28,932 bases of DNA from JADHUC01 sp964617665 (lineage in GTDB: Bacteria > Planctomycetota > Planctomycetia > Pirellulales > Pirellulaceae), in assembly GCA_964617665.1 (NCBI GenBank), contig CAZUAH010000130.1:1-28932 (forward strand), written 5' to 3'. Below, one piece after another: positions 8,271 to 15,155 of this stretch. Numbering within the stretch: the stretch's first letter is position 1; each line of letters begins with the position of its first letter. The notes beneath the pieces were generated by a model. That model had not been told where the DNA came from. It made no database searches and was given only the letters and a program-made list of their open reading frames with translations. A program made the translations under genes and the position numbers.

Positions 8271-9764
8271 ATGAACGAAGACTCTAACATAAAGAAACCA
8301 AGCGTGGCAGAGAAGGCGGCCCGTACCACTAGCGTGTCGGCGGCAGAGTGGAACCGCCTACAGCGGTGCTACGCGAGCGCGCTGGAACTGATGGAACAGC
8401 CCGGATACGAGGCGGACCATGCTCATGATTTGCTCGCCGAATGTGTTATCCACGATCCAGGGAACGTGCTGTATGTCGACGCTCTGCTGAAGAACCTCGG
8501 CCGCAAACACGACGGCGGTGAGCAGTCGACGCAGAGCCACGTCGATACATCCAAAGGGAATCTGAACAAGGCCGTCAGTAGCGAGAATTGGAGGCAAGTG
8601 CTTCGACTTGGTCCCGAACTTCTGAAGCGCAACCCGTGGGACATCCTTGTGCTGAAAGCGATGGCGCAGGCCTGCCAAGTCAGGCAGTACGATCGAGCCG
8701 AGGTGCGCTATCTTCAGAATGCCTTGGAGGCAGAGCCAGACGACCTCGAATTGAATCGTCGCGCGGCTGAACTGCTATCAGGGCTTGAGCGATTCGACGA
8801 CGCAATCGCCTGCTGGCGACGCGTCGAAGATGCGGATCATCGCGATACTGAAGCATCACGCGTGATTGCCGAATTGACGTTGCGGAAGACCCGCCTCCAA
8901 GAGCCTTCGGCGGGGGAAGAGCAGGAAGCGGACGGCAACAATGATGTATCGGAATCCGCAGAAACGGTCGAATCGACGCCCCAACAGGCCGAAAACGGCG
9001 ACGATCGCCCTGCTGCCGACAGGAGCGAGCCGCGCAAGCTCGTTCTCACCCACCGTCAGGAGTTGGAACAGGCTATCATCAACTGTCCGGAGAACGAGGA
9101 TAACTACTTGGCGTTGGCAGAGTTGTACTTGTCGGAAGGGCGGACTTTTGACGCGCAGCGAACGCTGACGAAAGCCCACAGTGTGTGCGATAAGCCAGTT
9201 GTTCTAGACCGCCTAGAGGACGTCAACATGCTCCGGGCCGGAGAACAGGTGAAAATCGCCGAGAAGCGGGCAGCGGAGGAGCGAACCACCGAAGCGCGAG
9301 AACAGGTCGAAAAACTTCGCAACGAACAAGCGAGCCTGGAGTTTGACATCTTCAAGAGCCGGTGTGAAAGGGCTCCGGACGATAATAGCCTGAAGTTCCA
9401 GTTGGGCGTCCGACTCAAGCGGTTGGGCCGAATCCGCGAAGCGCTCGATCCCCTGAAAGCGGGTCTGGAAGAGCCGGAACACCAAGCGGTGGCATCGCTG
9501 GAGATTGGGGAAATACTCCAGCGTTTCCAGCAGTTCCCCAGGGCTCTGCAGTGTTATCGCCAAGCCGCACAACTTGCGGCCGGAGACCCCACTGCAGAGG
9601 AGTGCAGAAAGCGAGCTCTGTACCGAGCTGGAACATTGGCGTCGACCATGAGACTGACGGACTCGGCCAGGGAGTACCTGGGCGAACTAGTAAGAATGGA
9701 TCCTGGGTATCTCGATGCCAAGCCCCGTCTAGACAAACTGGCCGAAATGAACGAAAATCTGTGA
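8271..9764 (+). CDS. Cytosolic TPR-repeat protein
   Basis: This 497-residue protein has no signal peptide or membrane helix. Tetratricopeptide-like helical pairs appear at about 125-195 (with ALEAEPDDLELNRRAAELL), 265-300 (ENEDNYLALAELYLSEGR) and 370-495 (SLKFQLGVRLKRLGRIREAL and on). Residues about 205-255 are an acidic, low-complexity linker. Residues about 310-355 are a charged Glu/Lys/Arg-rich helix likely to form a coiled coil. TPRs bind other proteins; the partner is unknown. It precedes rpsT by 119 nt. Confidence 0.75.
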   Translation: MNEDSNIKKPSVAEKAARTTSVSAAEWNRLQRCYASALELMEQPGYEADHAHDLLAECVIHDPGNVLYVDALLKNLGRKHDGGEQSTQSHVDTSKGNLNKAVSSENWRQVLRLGPELLKRNPWDILVLKAMAQACQVRQYDRAEVRYLQNALEAEPDDLELNRRAAELLSGLERFDDAIACWRRVEDADHRDTEASRVIAELTLRKTRLQEPSAGEEQEADGNNDVSESAETVESTPQQAENGDDRPAADRSEPRKLVLTHRQELEQAIINCPENEDNYLALAELYLSEGRTFDAQRTLTKAHSVCDKPVVLDRLEDVNMLRAGEQVKIAEKRAAEERTTEAREQVEKLRNEQASLEFDIFKSRCERAPDDNSLKFQLGVRLKRLGRIREALDPLKAGLEEPEHQAVASLEIGEILQRFQQFPRALQCYRQAAQLAAGDPTAEECRKRALYRAGTLASTMRLTDSAREYLGELVRMDPGYLDAKPRLDKLAEMNENL

Positions 9765-9883
9765 TTCGTCATCGACCATAACTCCCGATATAGGGATATT
9801 CGATCCATACGGTGGCGTCAGCGACCGCGCTGAAACCGCCAGTGAAAATACAGATTGAGGTTTCTGGAGAGAGAACCCGGACC

Positions 9884-10156
9884 ATGCCCAACTCGAAGAG
9901 TGCCAAGAAACGACTACGCCAAGATGCCGTTCGCCGTTTACGCAACCGGATGGTGAAATCGTCAATGCGAAATCAGCTGCGGAAGGTGCGCGAAGCCGTA
10001 ACAGCGGGCGACATCGACAAGGCTCAAGAAGAGTATCGCGACGCGGCGAGAAAGCTGGACCGCGCCGGCGCGCGAAACATTATCCATAAAAATAAGGCCG
10101 CTCGCACCAAGTCTCGCCTACAGCAACTCATCAGGAAAGCCAAATCGAGCGACTGA
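9884..10156 (+). CDS. rpsT: 30S ribosomal protein S20
   Basis: The 90-residue, very basic protein has the S20 pattern: MPNSKSAKKRLRQD at the start, then VRRLRNR..VKS, and IHKNKAARTKSRLQ near the end. S20 binds 16S rRNA as a helical bundle. I chose ATG 9884 because it begins the conserved MPNSKSA. An upstream in-frame start at 9812 would add 24 unrelated residues. A purine-rich GGAGAGAGA lies a little far upstream (9866-9874). Confidence 0.96.
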   Translation: MPNSKSAKKRLRQDAVRRLRNRMVKSSMRNQLRKVREAVTAGDIDKAQEEYRDAARKLDRAGARNIIHKNKAARTKSRLQQLIRKAKSSD

Positions 10157-10183
10157 TTGGCTCTTGCCGTTGCGATCACGACT

Positions 10184-11059
10184 CTACCAAGCGACCTTCG
10201 TCGCGTCGAACACAGGCCCTTCGACGCAAGTGCGTTTGTAGTCCCAATCACCGCTTGCGTCGTCCTGGATCTTCGCCACGCAGGTGAAACAGATCCCAAT
10301 CCCACAAGCCATGGGCGTTTCGAGCGACACTTCACACGGTGTTCCGCTGGCGGCAGCGACGAGGGCTACGGCTTCCATCATGCGCTCGGGACCGCAACAG
10401 GCGATCCGGCACGGCGTCTCACCTTCGGCGAGAACTTGTTCCACCAGATCCGTGACCAAGCCATGATGGCCGCAACTGCCATCTTCGGTACACAAACGCA
10501 CGTCTACGCCAATCCGTTGGAAGTCTTCGACGCCAGCCAGCAGGTCGGCCGTTCTCGCCCCGTAGCACAACGTCACTCTTGTGGAAGGGGAGACTTCGCG
10601 TGGCGGATCACCGTAGCGACGTCGGCCCAGGTACTCTTGTCCGAGTGCCAGAAACGGGGTTTGCCCGATGCCTCCGGCCACCATGACCAAGTGATCGACA
10701 GGCTCGATAGGAAAGCCGTTCCCCAAGGGGCCCCAGATGTCGAGCGTCTGGCCAGGCAGGCACTGAGCGAGGCGGCGGGTGAATTTGCCCTTCGTAAGGT
10801 AGACCACGTCGATCCCGGTGGGCTCTTGCGAACTAGGTAGCACGGTGTCGTAAAGCGCAAGAGGACGCCCGATGAGGGGATCGCTGATATCCGACAACCG
10901 CAACATCAAAAACTGGCCAGGCAAGATTCGGCGTGCGATGTCTGGACAGTTGATTCGAGCGCGATAAGTGTCACGAGCTAATTGGACGTTCTCTTCTACC
11001 ACGACGCCGCGTTGAAGCGCGCGGTCTGCATAGCATGAGGCATGCAGCGGATTACTCAT
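10184..11059 (-). CDS. pyrK: Dihydroorotate dehydrogenase electron transfer subunit PyrK
   Basis: PyrK carries FAD and a [2Fe-2S] cluster and passes electrons between type 1B dihydroorotate dehydrogenase (PyrD) and NAD in pyrimidine synthesis. The 291-residue protein has the FAD-binding RPLALYD at about 64-70, an NAD-binding Rossmann part (VMVAGGIGQTP), and the C-terminal cluster cysteines Cys252, Cys257, Cys260 and Cys278 (CGIGICFTC...TC). The ATG overlaps the stop of the upstream pseudouridine synthase gene as ATGA, so the two are translationally coupled. No pyrD is in this window; a partner elsewhere is expected. Confidence 0.9.
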   Translation of the reverse strand: MSNPLHASCYADRALQRGVVVEENVQLARDTYRARINCPDIARRILPGQFLMLRLSDISDPLIGRPLALYDTVLPSSQEPTGIDVVYLTKGKFTRRLAQCLPGQTLDIWGPLGNGFPIEPVDHLVMVAGGIGQTPFLALGQEYLGRRRYGDPPREVSPSTRVTLCYGARTADLLAGVEDFQRIGVDVRLCTEDGSCGHHGLVTDLVEQVLAEGETPCRIACCGPERMMEAVALVAAASGTPCEVSLETPMACGIGICFTCVAKIQDDASGDWDYKRTCVEGPVFDATKVAW

Positions 11060-11937
11060 CGGCGTCCTTTCTTCCTGGTCCTCTTGGCCGGGGCTGCTCT
11101 GGAGCGAGCCTTCTTCTTCGCTGGCGCGGTCTTCTTCGCTGGCCCGCCACTTGATCGCGCAGGCTTCCGTTCTACGCGTCGCCGAAGGTTGCGTACTTCC
11201 TCGCGAGTCAGACGTCGGTGGGCCCCAACAGGCAAATCCCCCAACTTCAAAGTGCCTATGGCTGTGCGTTTCAACCTCAGCACCTTGTGGCCGATTCGTG
11301 CCAAAATGCGACGGATTTCGCGGTTACGACCTTCGTCCAGGACGATCTCCAGGTCGGAGGTCTGCTTGCGGCGCCGCTTGACGCGCAAGTTGGCAACGCG
11401 TGCCATGCCTTCTGCCAGATACACGCCTCTACGCAGCTTTTTCAGCTCTTGCGGACTGGGATCACCCGCCACGCTGACCGCATACGTCTTCTGGACGCCG
11501 TATCGGGGGTGCATCAGACGGTTGGCCAATTCGCCATCATTGGTGACGATGATCAGCCCTTCGCTCGACCGATCCAGCCGCCCGATGGTGAACAGCCGTT
11601 CGTCGGACTTCACCAAGTCGATCACTTTCAGTCTTCCGGATGGGTCGCGGCTGGTGCAGACGACGCCGGAGGGCTTGTTAACGGCATAGTAGACCCGCCT
11701 GGTGTGACGCACTGCCGCGCCATCCACACGTATCTCGTCGCTCAAAGGATCGACGCGCACGCCCAACTCGTCGGCGACCTTGCGGTTTACTTCCACACGG
11801 CCTTCTCGAATCAACTGCTCGCACTCGCGACGGCTGCCGATCCCGGCCGCGGCCAGGACCTTCTGCAGACGTTCGCCGCTGGCAGTCGTGCCAGGAGGTG
11901 TCTGATTAGATGAAGTCGAACGGGAACGCGCAGACAT
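11056..11937 (-). CDS. rluB: 23S rRNA pseudouridine synthase, RsuA/RluB family
   Basis: The 293-residue protein isomerises uridine in rRNA. An S4 RNA-binding domain lies at about 20-70 (ERLQKVLAAAGIGSRRECE). The catalytic domain follows with the NKPSG motif and the catalytic Asp122 in GRLDRSSEGL. A long C-terminal tail rich in Lys, Arg, Ala and Pro adds about 45 residues and probably contacts RNA. I chose ATG 11937; the frame opens at a TTG 17 codons earlier, but that stretch is hydrophobic and unlike the family. RluB versus RluE/RsuA cannot be settled by eye. It is coupled to pyrK. Confidence 0.88.
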   Translation of the reverse strand: MSARSRSTSSNQTPPGTTASGERLQKVLAAAGIGSRRECEQLIREGRVEVNRKVADELGVRVDPLSDEIRVDGAAVRHTRRVYYAVNKPSGVVCTSRDPSGRLKVIDLVKSDERLFTIGRLDRSSEGLIIVTNDGELANRLMHPRYGVQKTYAVSVAGDPSPQELKKLRRGVYLAEGMARVANLRVKRRRKQTSDLEIVLDEGRNREIRRILARIGHKVLRLKRTAIGTLKLGDLPVGAHRRLTREEVRNLRRRVERKPARSSGGPAKKTAPAKKKARSRAAPAKRTRKKGRR

Positions 11938-12092
11938 AAACTCACAGCCTGATGGTAGGGATACGAGTCGCGTGAAGAAAGCGAACAAGCGAGGAAACGG
12001 CTTGCGTCAGGCGCTCGCGGTTTGTCGCACACCACTCGTCATGATAGTGGCTGGACGATCGTTCTCACAGATGGTGTCCGAGAGATGGTCGC

Positions 12093-12341
12093 CTAACTTC
12101 CCCACCAGCGTTCCCAGAACGGACGGCTACGCACTGGCTCGGCCAGCGGTTTCTGGAATCCTGGGGGCCGTCCACCAACGATCTCCGGGCCCGCGTCGTT
12201 GTCGGCGTACGGGTCATGCACGGTGGCACTGAGTTGCTGCTGTTGGACACTCCCGCGCGACCCTAGCAGCGAGCCGTGGCCGTTGCAGCCGGCAAATACC
12301 ACCAGCAGTGCAACCAGGATGGCTGAAGATAGACGGTTCAT
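12093..12341 (-). CDS. Small lipoprotein, planctomycete type
   Basis: This 82-residue protein has a lipoprotein signal: MNRLSSAILVALLVVFAGC with Cys19 in a lipobox. The mature part is hydrophilic and contains DPYADNDAGPEIVGGRPPGF, then a Pro/Arg/Trp-rich end. I recall such short DPYADND..GPE..GGRP proteins as common in Pirellulales and without known function. AAAGG lies about 10 nt upstream of the start. It precedes rluB by 155 nt on the same strand. Confidence 0.7.
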   Translation of the reverse strand: MNRLSSAILVALLVVFAGCNGHGSLLGSRGSVQQQQLSATVHDPYADNDAGPEIVGGRPPGFQKPLAEPVRSRPFWERWWGS

Positions 12342-12879
12342 TTGTCGAAGCCTTTGCTGCTAGCGGCGGGAGAATTCCCCACTCGACCGGCAATGCGGTG
12401 GTTGAGGGGGCGGGAGTATAGGTCTCCACCGAATCCAAGGAAAGGCGAATCTGCTTACCTGTCATTTGCCAACGCCAAGCCCACTAGCTACTATCGTCTG
12501 CCCACCCAGCCGACTTGAGACTCCGCAAATGCCCGTTTCTATTCGGCTTACGGAATCCCGGATTGTGCCGATAGCGTCAAGAAGTGGACGTACAGCACCC
12601 CCCAGCGAGGCATCGGGGCAGGCGGCTATGCGACCGCCAGGCCATCTAGCTCGCTTGTACGCCGCGAAGCTGGATGCTATCATTCGTTTCACGGTTGAGG
12701 ACACGTTTTCTTCCTCCTCTCGACCGATCAGGCTGGTGCGGCAGCTTCCTTCCGTACGCTTCTCGGCTCGCTGCTTTGGCGGGCAAACGCCGTACCGGGT
12801 CGTCAGTCTCGTTGGTTTGCCTTTGACGATCCCTTCAAAACCTACATGCTGGTCCCCCTGACTGGAGGTTTCCGTATCA
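12342..12879. other. Divergent intergenic region between lipoprotein and tatC
   Basis: These 538 nt contain no convincing gene. Open frames on both strands here have no conserved pattern, no ribosome binding site and frameshift-like composition. The region carries the predicted tatC promoter (12655-12683) and the long tatC leader. Confidence 0.6.
12655..12683 (+). promoter_or_regulatory. Promoter of tatC (extended -10 type)
   Basis: TTGTAC (12655-12660) is separated by 17 nt from TATCAT (12678-12683). A TGC directly before the -10 box (12675-12677) makes it an extended -10. Transcription would start near 12690, leaving an untranslated leader of about 190 nt before the tatC ATG. Confidence 0.55.
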
Positions 12880-14076
12880 ATGGCCAAGCATCACGACGAA
12901 GACCTGTTTGCTGACACAACGATGACCTTCGGGGAACATCTGGATGAACTGCGTGTTTCCCTGGGCAAGGCGGTATTAGGCCTGCTAATTGGATTCATTG
13001 CAGGTCTATTCATTGCCAACCGCGTGGTGACTTGGATTCAGACACCGTTGAAGTCGGCGCTGGAGCAGTACTATGTGGATAAGACCAAGGCAGACCTAAC
13101 GGAAGAACTGGATGAACAGGGCAAGAAGCCTTCGGAATCGCTCAATAATTTCATTGATGAGAACCGTTTTGTCTACGAGAAATTGTACGTCGAACTGGGT
13201 GAAGCTTCCCGAATCGGTGATTTCGTCGATGAGCCGGAAGTTCAGCCGGCGGATGGAGGTGACAGTCCGAGTTCGGACAAGATCACTGTTTTGGGCGAAA
13301 ACCTGCTCAAACGCTACGACAAGGACAAAGACGGCAAAGTCAGTCGCGAGGAAGGGCAAGGGCTGGAGCACTTCTTCGACCGGATGGACAAGAACGGCGA
13401 TGGCGAGATCACCAGCGAGGAGTTCGAGGCCCAAACGCTTCCGCCGCGACCGACCACTCTGGTGTTGACGCGTGTGTGGCGTCCAATCAACACCGTGGTG
13501 CAATCGTTGAGCGCTCAAGAAGCGTTCATGATCTGGTTGAAGGCAGCCTTTGTCTCGGGCCTGATCATCGCCAGCCCGTACATATTCTGGCAAATCTGGA
13601 ATTTCGTCGCCGCCGGGCTGTATCCCCATGAAAGACGTTATGTGCACATCTATCTGCCGTTCAGCCTGGTACTTTTCTGGGCCGGCGCAGCTACGGCGTT
13701 CTTCTTCGTTTTCCAGTACGTATTGAAGTTCCTGTTCAGTTTCAACAGGGGCATGAACATCGATCCCGATCCCCGTATCAGCGAATGGCTTGGCTTTGTG
13801 CTGTTTCTGCCTTTGGGATTTGGGATCGCGTATCAATTGCCCCTGGTCATGCTGTTCCTTCATCGGATCGGCATTTTTTCCATCGGGGCGTATCTGGCCA
13901 AATGGCGTATCGCCATCTTGTTTATCTTCGTGGCTTCAATGTTGCTGACGCCCGCCGATCCGGTGAGCATGCTGATGATGGCAATGCCGATGACGGCCCT
14001 TTACTTCCTCGGCATTGGACTATGCAAATGGATGCCTCGGAGCAAGAGTCCGTTTTCCGAAGGGTACGAGCCGTAA
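12880..14076 (+). CDS. tatC: Sec-independent translocase TatC with an EF-hand insertion
   Basis: TatC is the membrane receptor of the twin-arginine export pathway. The 398-residue protein has the family start FGEHLDELR (about 17-25), TM1 at about 29-48, then LSAQEAFMIWLKAAFVSG and PYIFWQIWNFVAAGLYPHER, both TatC hallmarks, and five more membrane segments up to residue 385. Usual TatC length is about 250; the excess of about 140 residues lies between TM1 and TM2, in the first periplasmic loop. That insert holds two canonical EF-hand loops, Asp147-Glu158 (DKDKDGKVSREE) and Asp170-Glu181 (DKNGDGEITSEE), spaced 23 residues apart. Calcium binding is predicted. The usual Pro of the APGL motif is Ala here (AAGL). 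The gene stands alone; tatA/tatB are not in the window. Confidence 0.95.
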   Translation: MAKHHDEDLFADTTMTFGEHLDELRVSLGKAVLGLLIGFIAGLFIANRVVTWIQTPLKSALEQYYVDKTKADLTEELDEQGKKPSESLNNFIDENRFVYEKLYVELGEASRIGDFVDEPEVQPADGGDSPSSDKITVLGENLLKRYDKDKDGKVSREEGQGLEHFFDRMDKNGDGEITSEEFEAQTLPPRPTTLVLTRVWRPINTVVQSLSAQEAFMIWLKAAFVSGLIIASPYIFWQIWNFVAAGLYPHERRYVHIYLPFSLVLFWAGAATAFFFVFQYVLKFLFSFNRGMNIDPDPRISEWLGFVLFLPLGFGIAYQLPLVMLFLHRIGIFSIGAYLAKWRIAILFIFVASMLLTPADPVSMLMMAMPMTALYFLGIGLCKWMPRSKSPFSEGYEP

Positions 14077-14079
14077 ATG

Positions 14080-14188
14080 AGGCTATCAGCTTTCAGCGAT
14101 CAGCAATCGGTCGGAGCAAAGGAAGGGAAGTCCACAGGCCAATGGGGAGATGTCTGGCTGAATGCTGAGAGCTGAAAACTGACAGCTC
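14080..14188. repeat. Inverted-repeat-rich spacer of the GCTGAAAGCTGA type
   Basis: The spacer between the convergent tatC and P-II genes contains ATCAGCTTTCAGC near its left end and GCTGAGAGCTGAAAACTGACAG near its right end, roughly inverted copies. The right part forms a perfect 7-bp hairpin, AGAGCTG/CAGCTCT, right after the P-II stop. It could serve as a terminator for the P-II gene or be a REP-like repeat. Confidence 0.45.
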
Positions 14189-14536
14189 TTAAATCGCGTC
14201 GGGACCGTGCTCGCCGGTACGAATGCGAATGCAATCGTCCAACGGAAGTATGAAGATCTTTCCGTCGCCGACCTCGCCTTCATCGCCGCTACGTCCACCT
14301 TGGATGATCGCATCGATCGTGGGCTCGACAAAATCGTCGTTCACGGCAATTTGCAGTTGGACCTTGCGCAGCAGGTTGATCGTCAACTCGCGGCCCCGGT
14401 AGACCTCCGTCTGTCCCTTCTGCCGCCCAAACCCCTGACAGTCCATCACGGTTAAACGGACAACTTCCACTCCGGTCAGAGCTTCCTTGACGGATTCCAG
14501 CTTGCTCGGTTGGATTATGGCAATGATCAGTTTCAT
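14189..14536 (-). CDS. glnK: P-II nitrogen regulatory protein, lacking Tyr51
   Basis: P-II trimers sense ATP, ADP and 2-oxoglutarate and bind targets such as AmtB through the T-loop. The 115-residue protein aligns without gaps to E. coli GlnB over residues 1-82, including GFGRQKG with Gln39, Tyr46 and Lys58. RIRTGE lies near the C-terminus. The uridylylation site Tyr51 is Leu, residue 49 (Ser in cyanobacteria) is Arg, and Pro57 is Arg. The B-loop before GDGKIF has three extra residues (SGDEGEVGDGK). I chose ATG 14536; ten codons upstream there is only a TTG. Upstream on the same strand lies the remnant of an amtB, so it was once amtB-glnK. The symbol follows that context; glnB is equally possible. 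Confidence 0.92.
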   Translation of the reverse strand: MKLIIAIIQPSKLESVKEALTGVEVVRLTVMDCQGFGRQKGQTEVYRGRELTINLLRKVQLQIAVNDDFVEPTIDAIIQGGRSGDEGEVGDGKIFILPLDDCIRIRTGEHGPDAI

Positions 14537-14587
14537 CGCTACGAGGTCTCCGGTCTTGGGGGACAAGTCAACTAGAATCTATCTTGG

Positions 14588-14602
14588 GTGGCAGACTGTC
14601 AC
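14588..14602. promoter_or_regulatory. Operator-like dyad upstream of glnK (copy A)
   Basis: GTGGCAG-A-CTGTCAC is a 7+7 dyad with one mismatch, centred about 59 nt upstream of the glnK start codon. Copy B of the repeat (19647-19661) has the perfect version GTGACAG-G-CTGTCAC. It could bind a dimeric regulator; none is identified. Confidence 0.35.
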
Positions 14603-14625
14603 AATACCAGGGCAGGAATCGACTG

Positions 14626-14683
14626 GAAAAATACCCCGGCCCGAGCGGTCTAGGCGGACGACCGCTCGAGCCATATGGGGTAT
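14626..14683 (-). terminator. Large terminator-like hairpin between amtB remnant and glnK (copy A)
   Basis: On the minus strand, ATACCCC and GGGGTAT form an outer stem. The inner 13-bp stem GGCTCGAGCGGTC / GACCGCTCGGGCC has one G-U pair. TTTTT follows directly. An ATAT bulge separates the stems. The same fold exists in copy B with two base changes that both keep pairing, so the RNA structure appears selected. Confidence 0.7.
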
Positions 14684-14798
14684 CCTTCTGGCCCAGGCAA
14701 GAGCCACGGTGTTTTCGATCGGTAATCCCCCGGGACGTCGCCGATCCGATCGACGACGCCCAAGGGAACGTTGGGTGGGTTTCCGTCGTGACCTCTGT

Positions 14799-14834
14799 GA
14801 GAACCCCGGCTCGTTGCCCCGTGCCGGGGTTCTC
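14799..14834 (-). terminator. Hairpin just downstream of the amtB remnant
   Basis: A perfect 12-bp stem, GAGAACCCCGGC / GCCGGGGTTCTC, with a 12-nt loop begins 23 nt after the remnant's stop codon. No T-run follows. In copy B (after the intact amtB) the same stem has lost three pairs. It may be an mRNA 3'-end stabiliser. Confidence 0.5.
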
Positions 14835-14857
14835 TGCCTTGTTTCAACGCCCGGTCA

Positions 14858-14998
14858 CTAAGCACTCGCGACCGGCGTCGACGTGCCTTGGAACGAACCG
14901 TGCGAGATTGCGGGTGGATATGCATGCATACCGTGCTCGCTGACATCCACGCCAGTTTGCTCTTCTTTGGGCGAGATGCGCAGGATCCAACAAGTCTT
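14858..14998 (-). pseudogene. amtB 3'-end remnant
   Basis: The last 43 codons encode an AmtB cytoplasmic tail, LRISPKEEQTGVDVSEHGMH and on to PVASA. It closely matches the tail of the intact AmtB coded at 19915-21393 and ends at the same TAG. Upstream of 14998 the frame continues but without any AmtB similarity, and the other ten membrane helices are missing. Ten of fifteen codon differences to the intact gene are silent. The remnant sits directly upstream of glnK, as expected for a former amtB-glnK operon. Confidence 0.85.
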
Positions 14999-15155
14999 TG
15001 GATAACGTGACATGGGCTGCATCTGTCTCCTGGCCGCGCGTGCAGACACCATGGCCAGACCTGACCCGAATAATCCAACGACCACACACCTCGCCATGAG
15101 CGGGCACTTCGTCCGAACCATTCTCTGCTTATACGGAAGGACTGTTTTTCTCTGT

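Larger units (their letters stand above)
14537..14857 (-). other. Region between amtB remnant and glnK
   Basis: These 321 nt contain no gene. They hold two strong hairpins and a near-palindrome, and most of the region is repeated downstream of the intact amtB. The glnK promoter must lie in the part nearest the gene, but I see no clear -35/-10 or sigma-54 site. Confidence 0.6.
14588..14998 (-). repeat. Direct repeat copy A: amtB 3' end plus downstream region
   Basis: This segment of about 411 nt matches 19647-20056 in the same orientation. It covers the last 40-odd codons of amtB and about 270 nt downstream of the stop. Most positions agree; long stretches around the central hairpin are identical. 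Similarity ends at the dyad on the left and at amtB codon TGC/TTG near 14998 on the right. Confidence 0.85.

Noticed and set aside
12224..12237. Sigma-54-like TGGCACTGAGTTGC
   Set aside because: The spacing is GG-N9-GC, one base short, and it lies inside the small lipoprotein gene.
12466..12861. Plus-strand open frame in the gap before tatC
   Set aside because: It has no ribosome binding site and no recognisable pattern, and the predicted tatC promoter lies within it.
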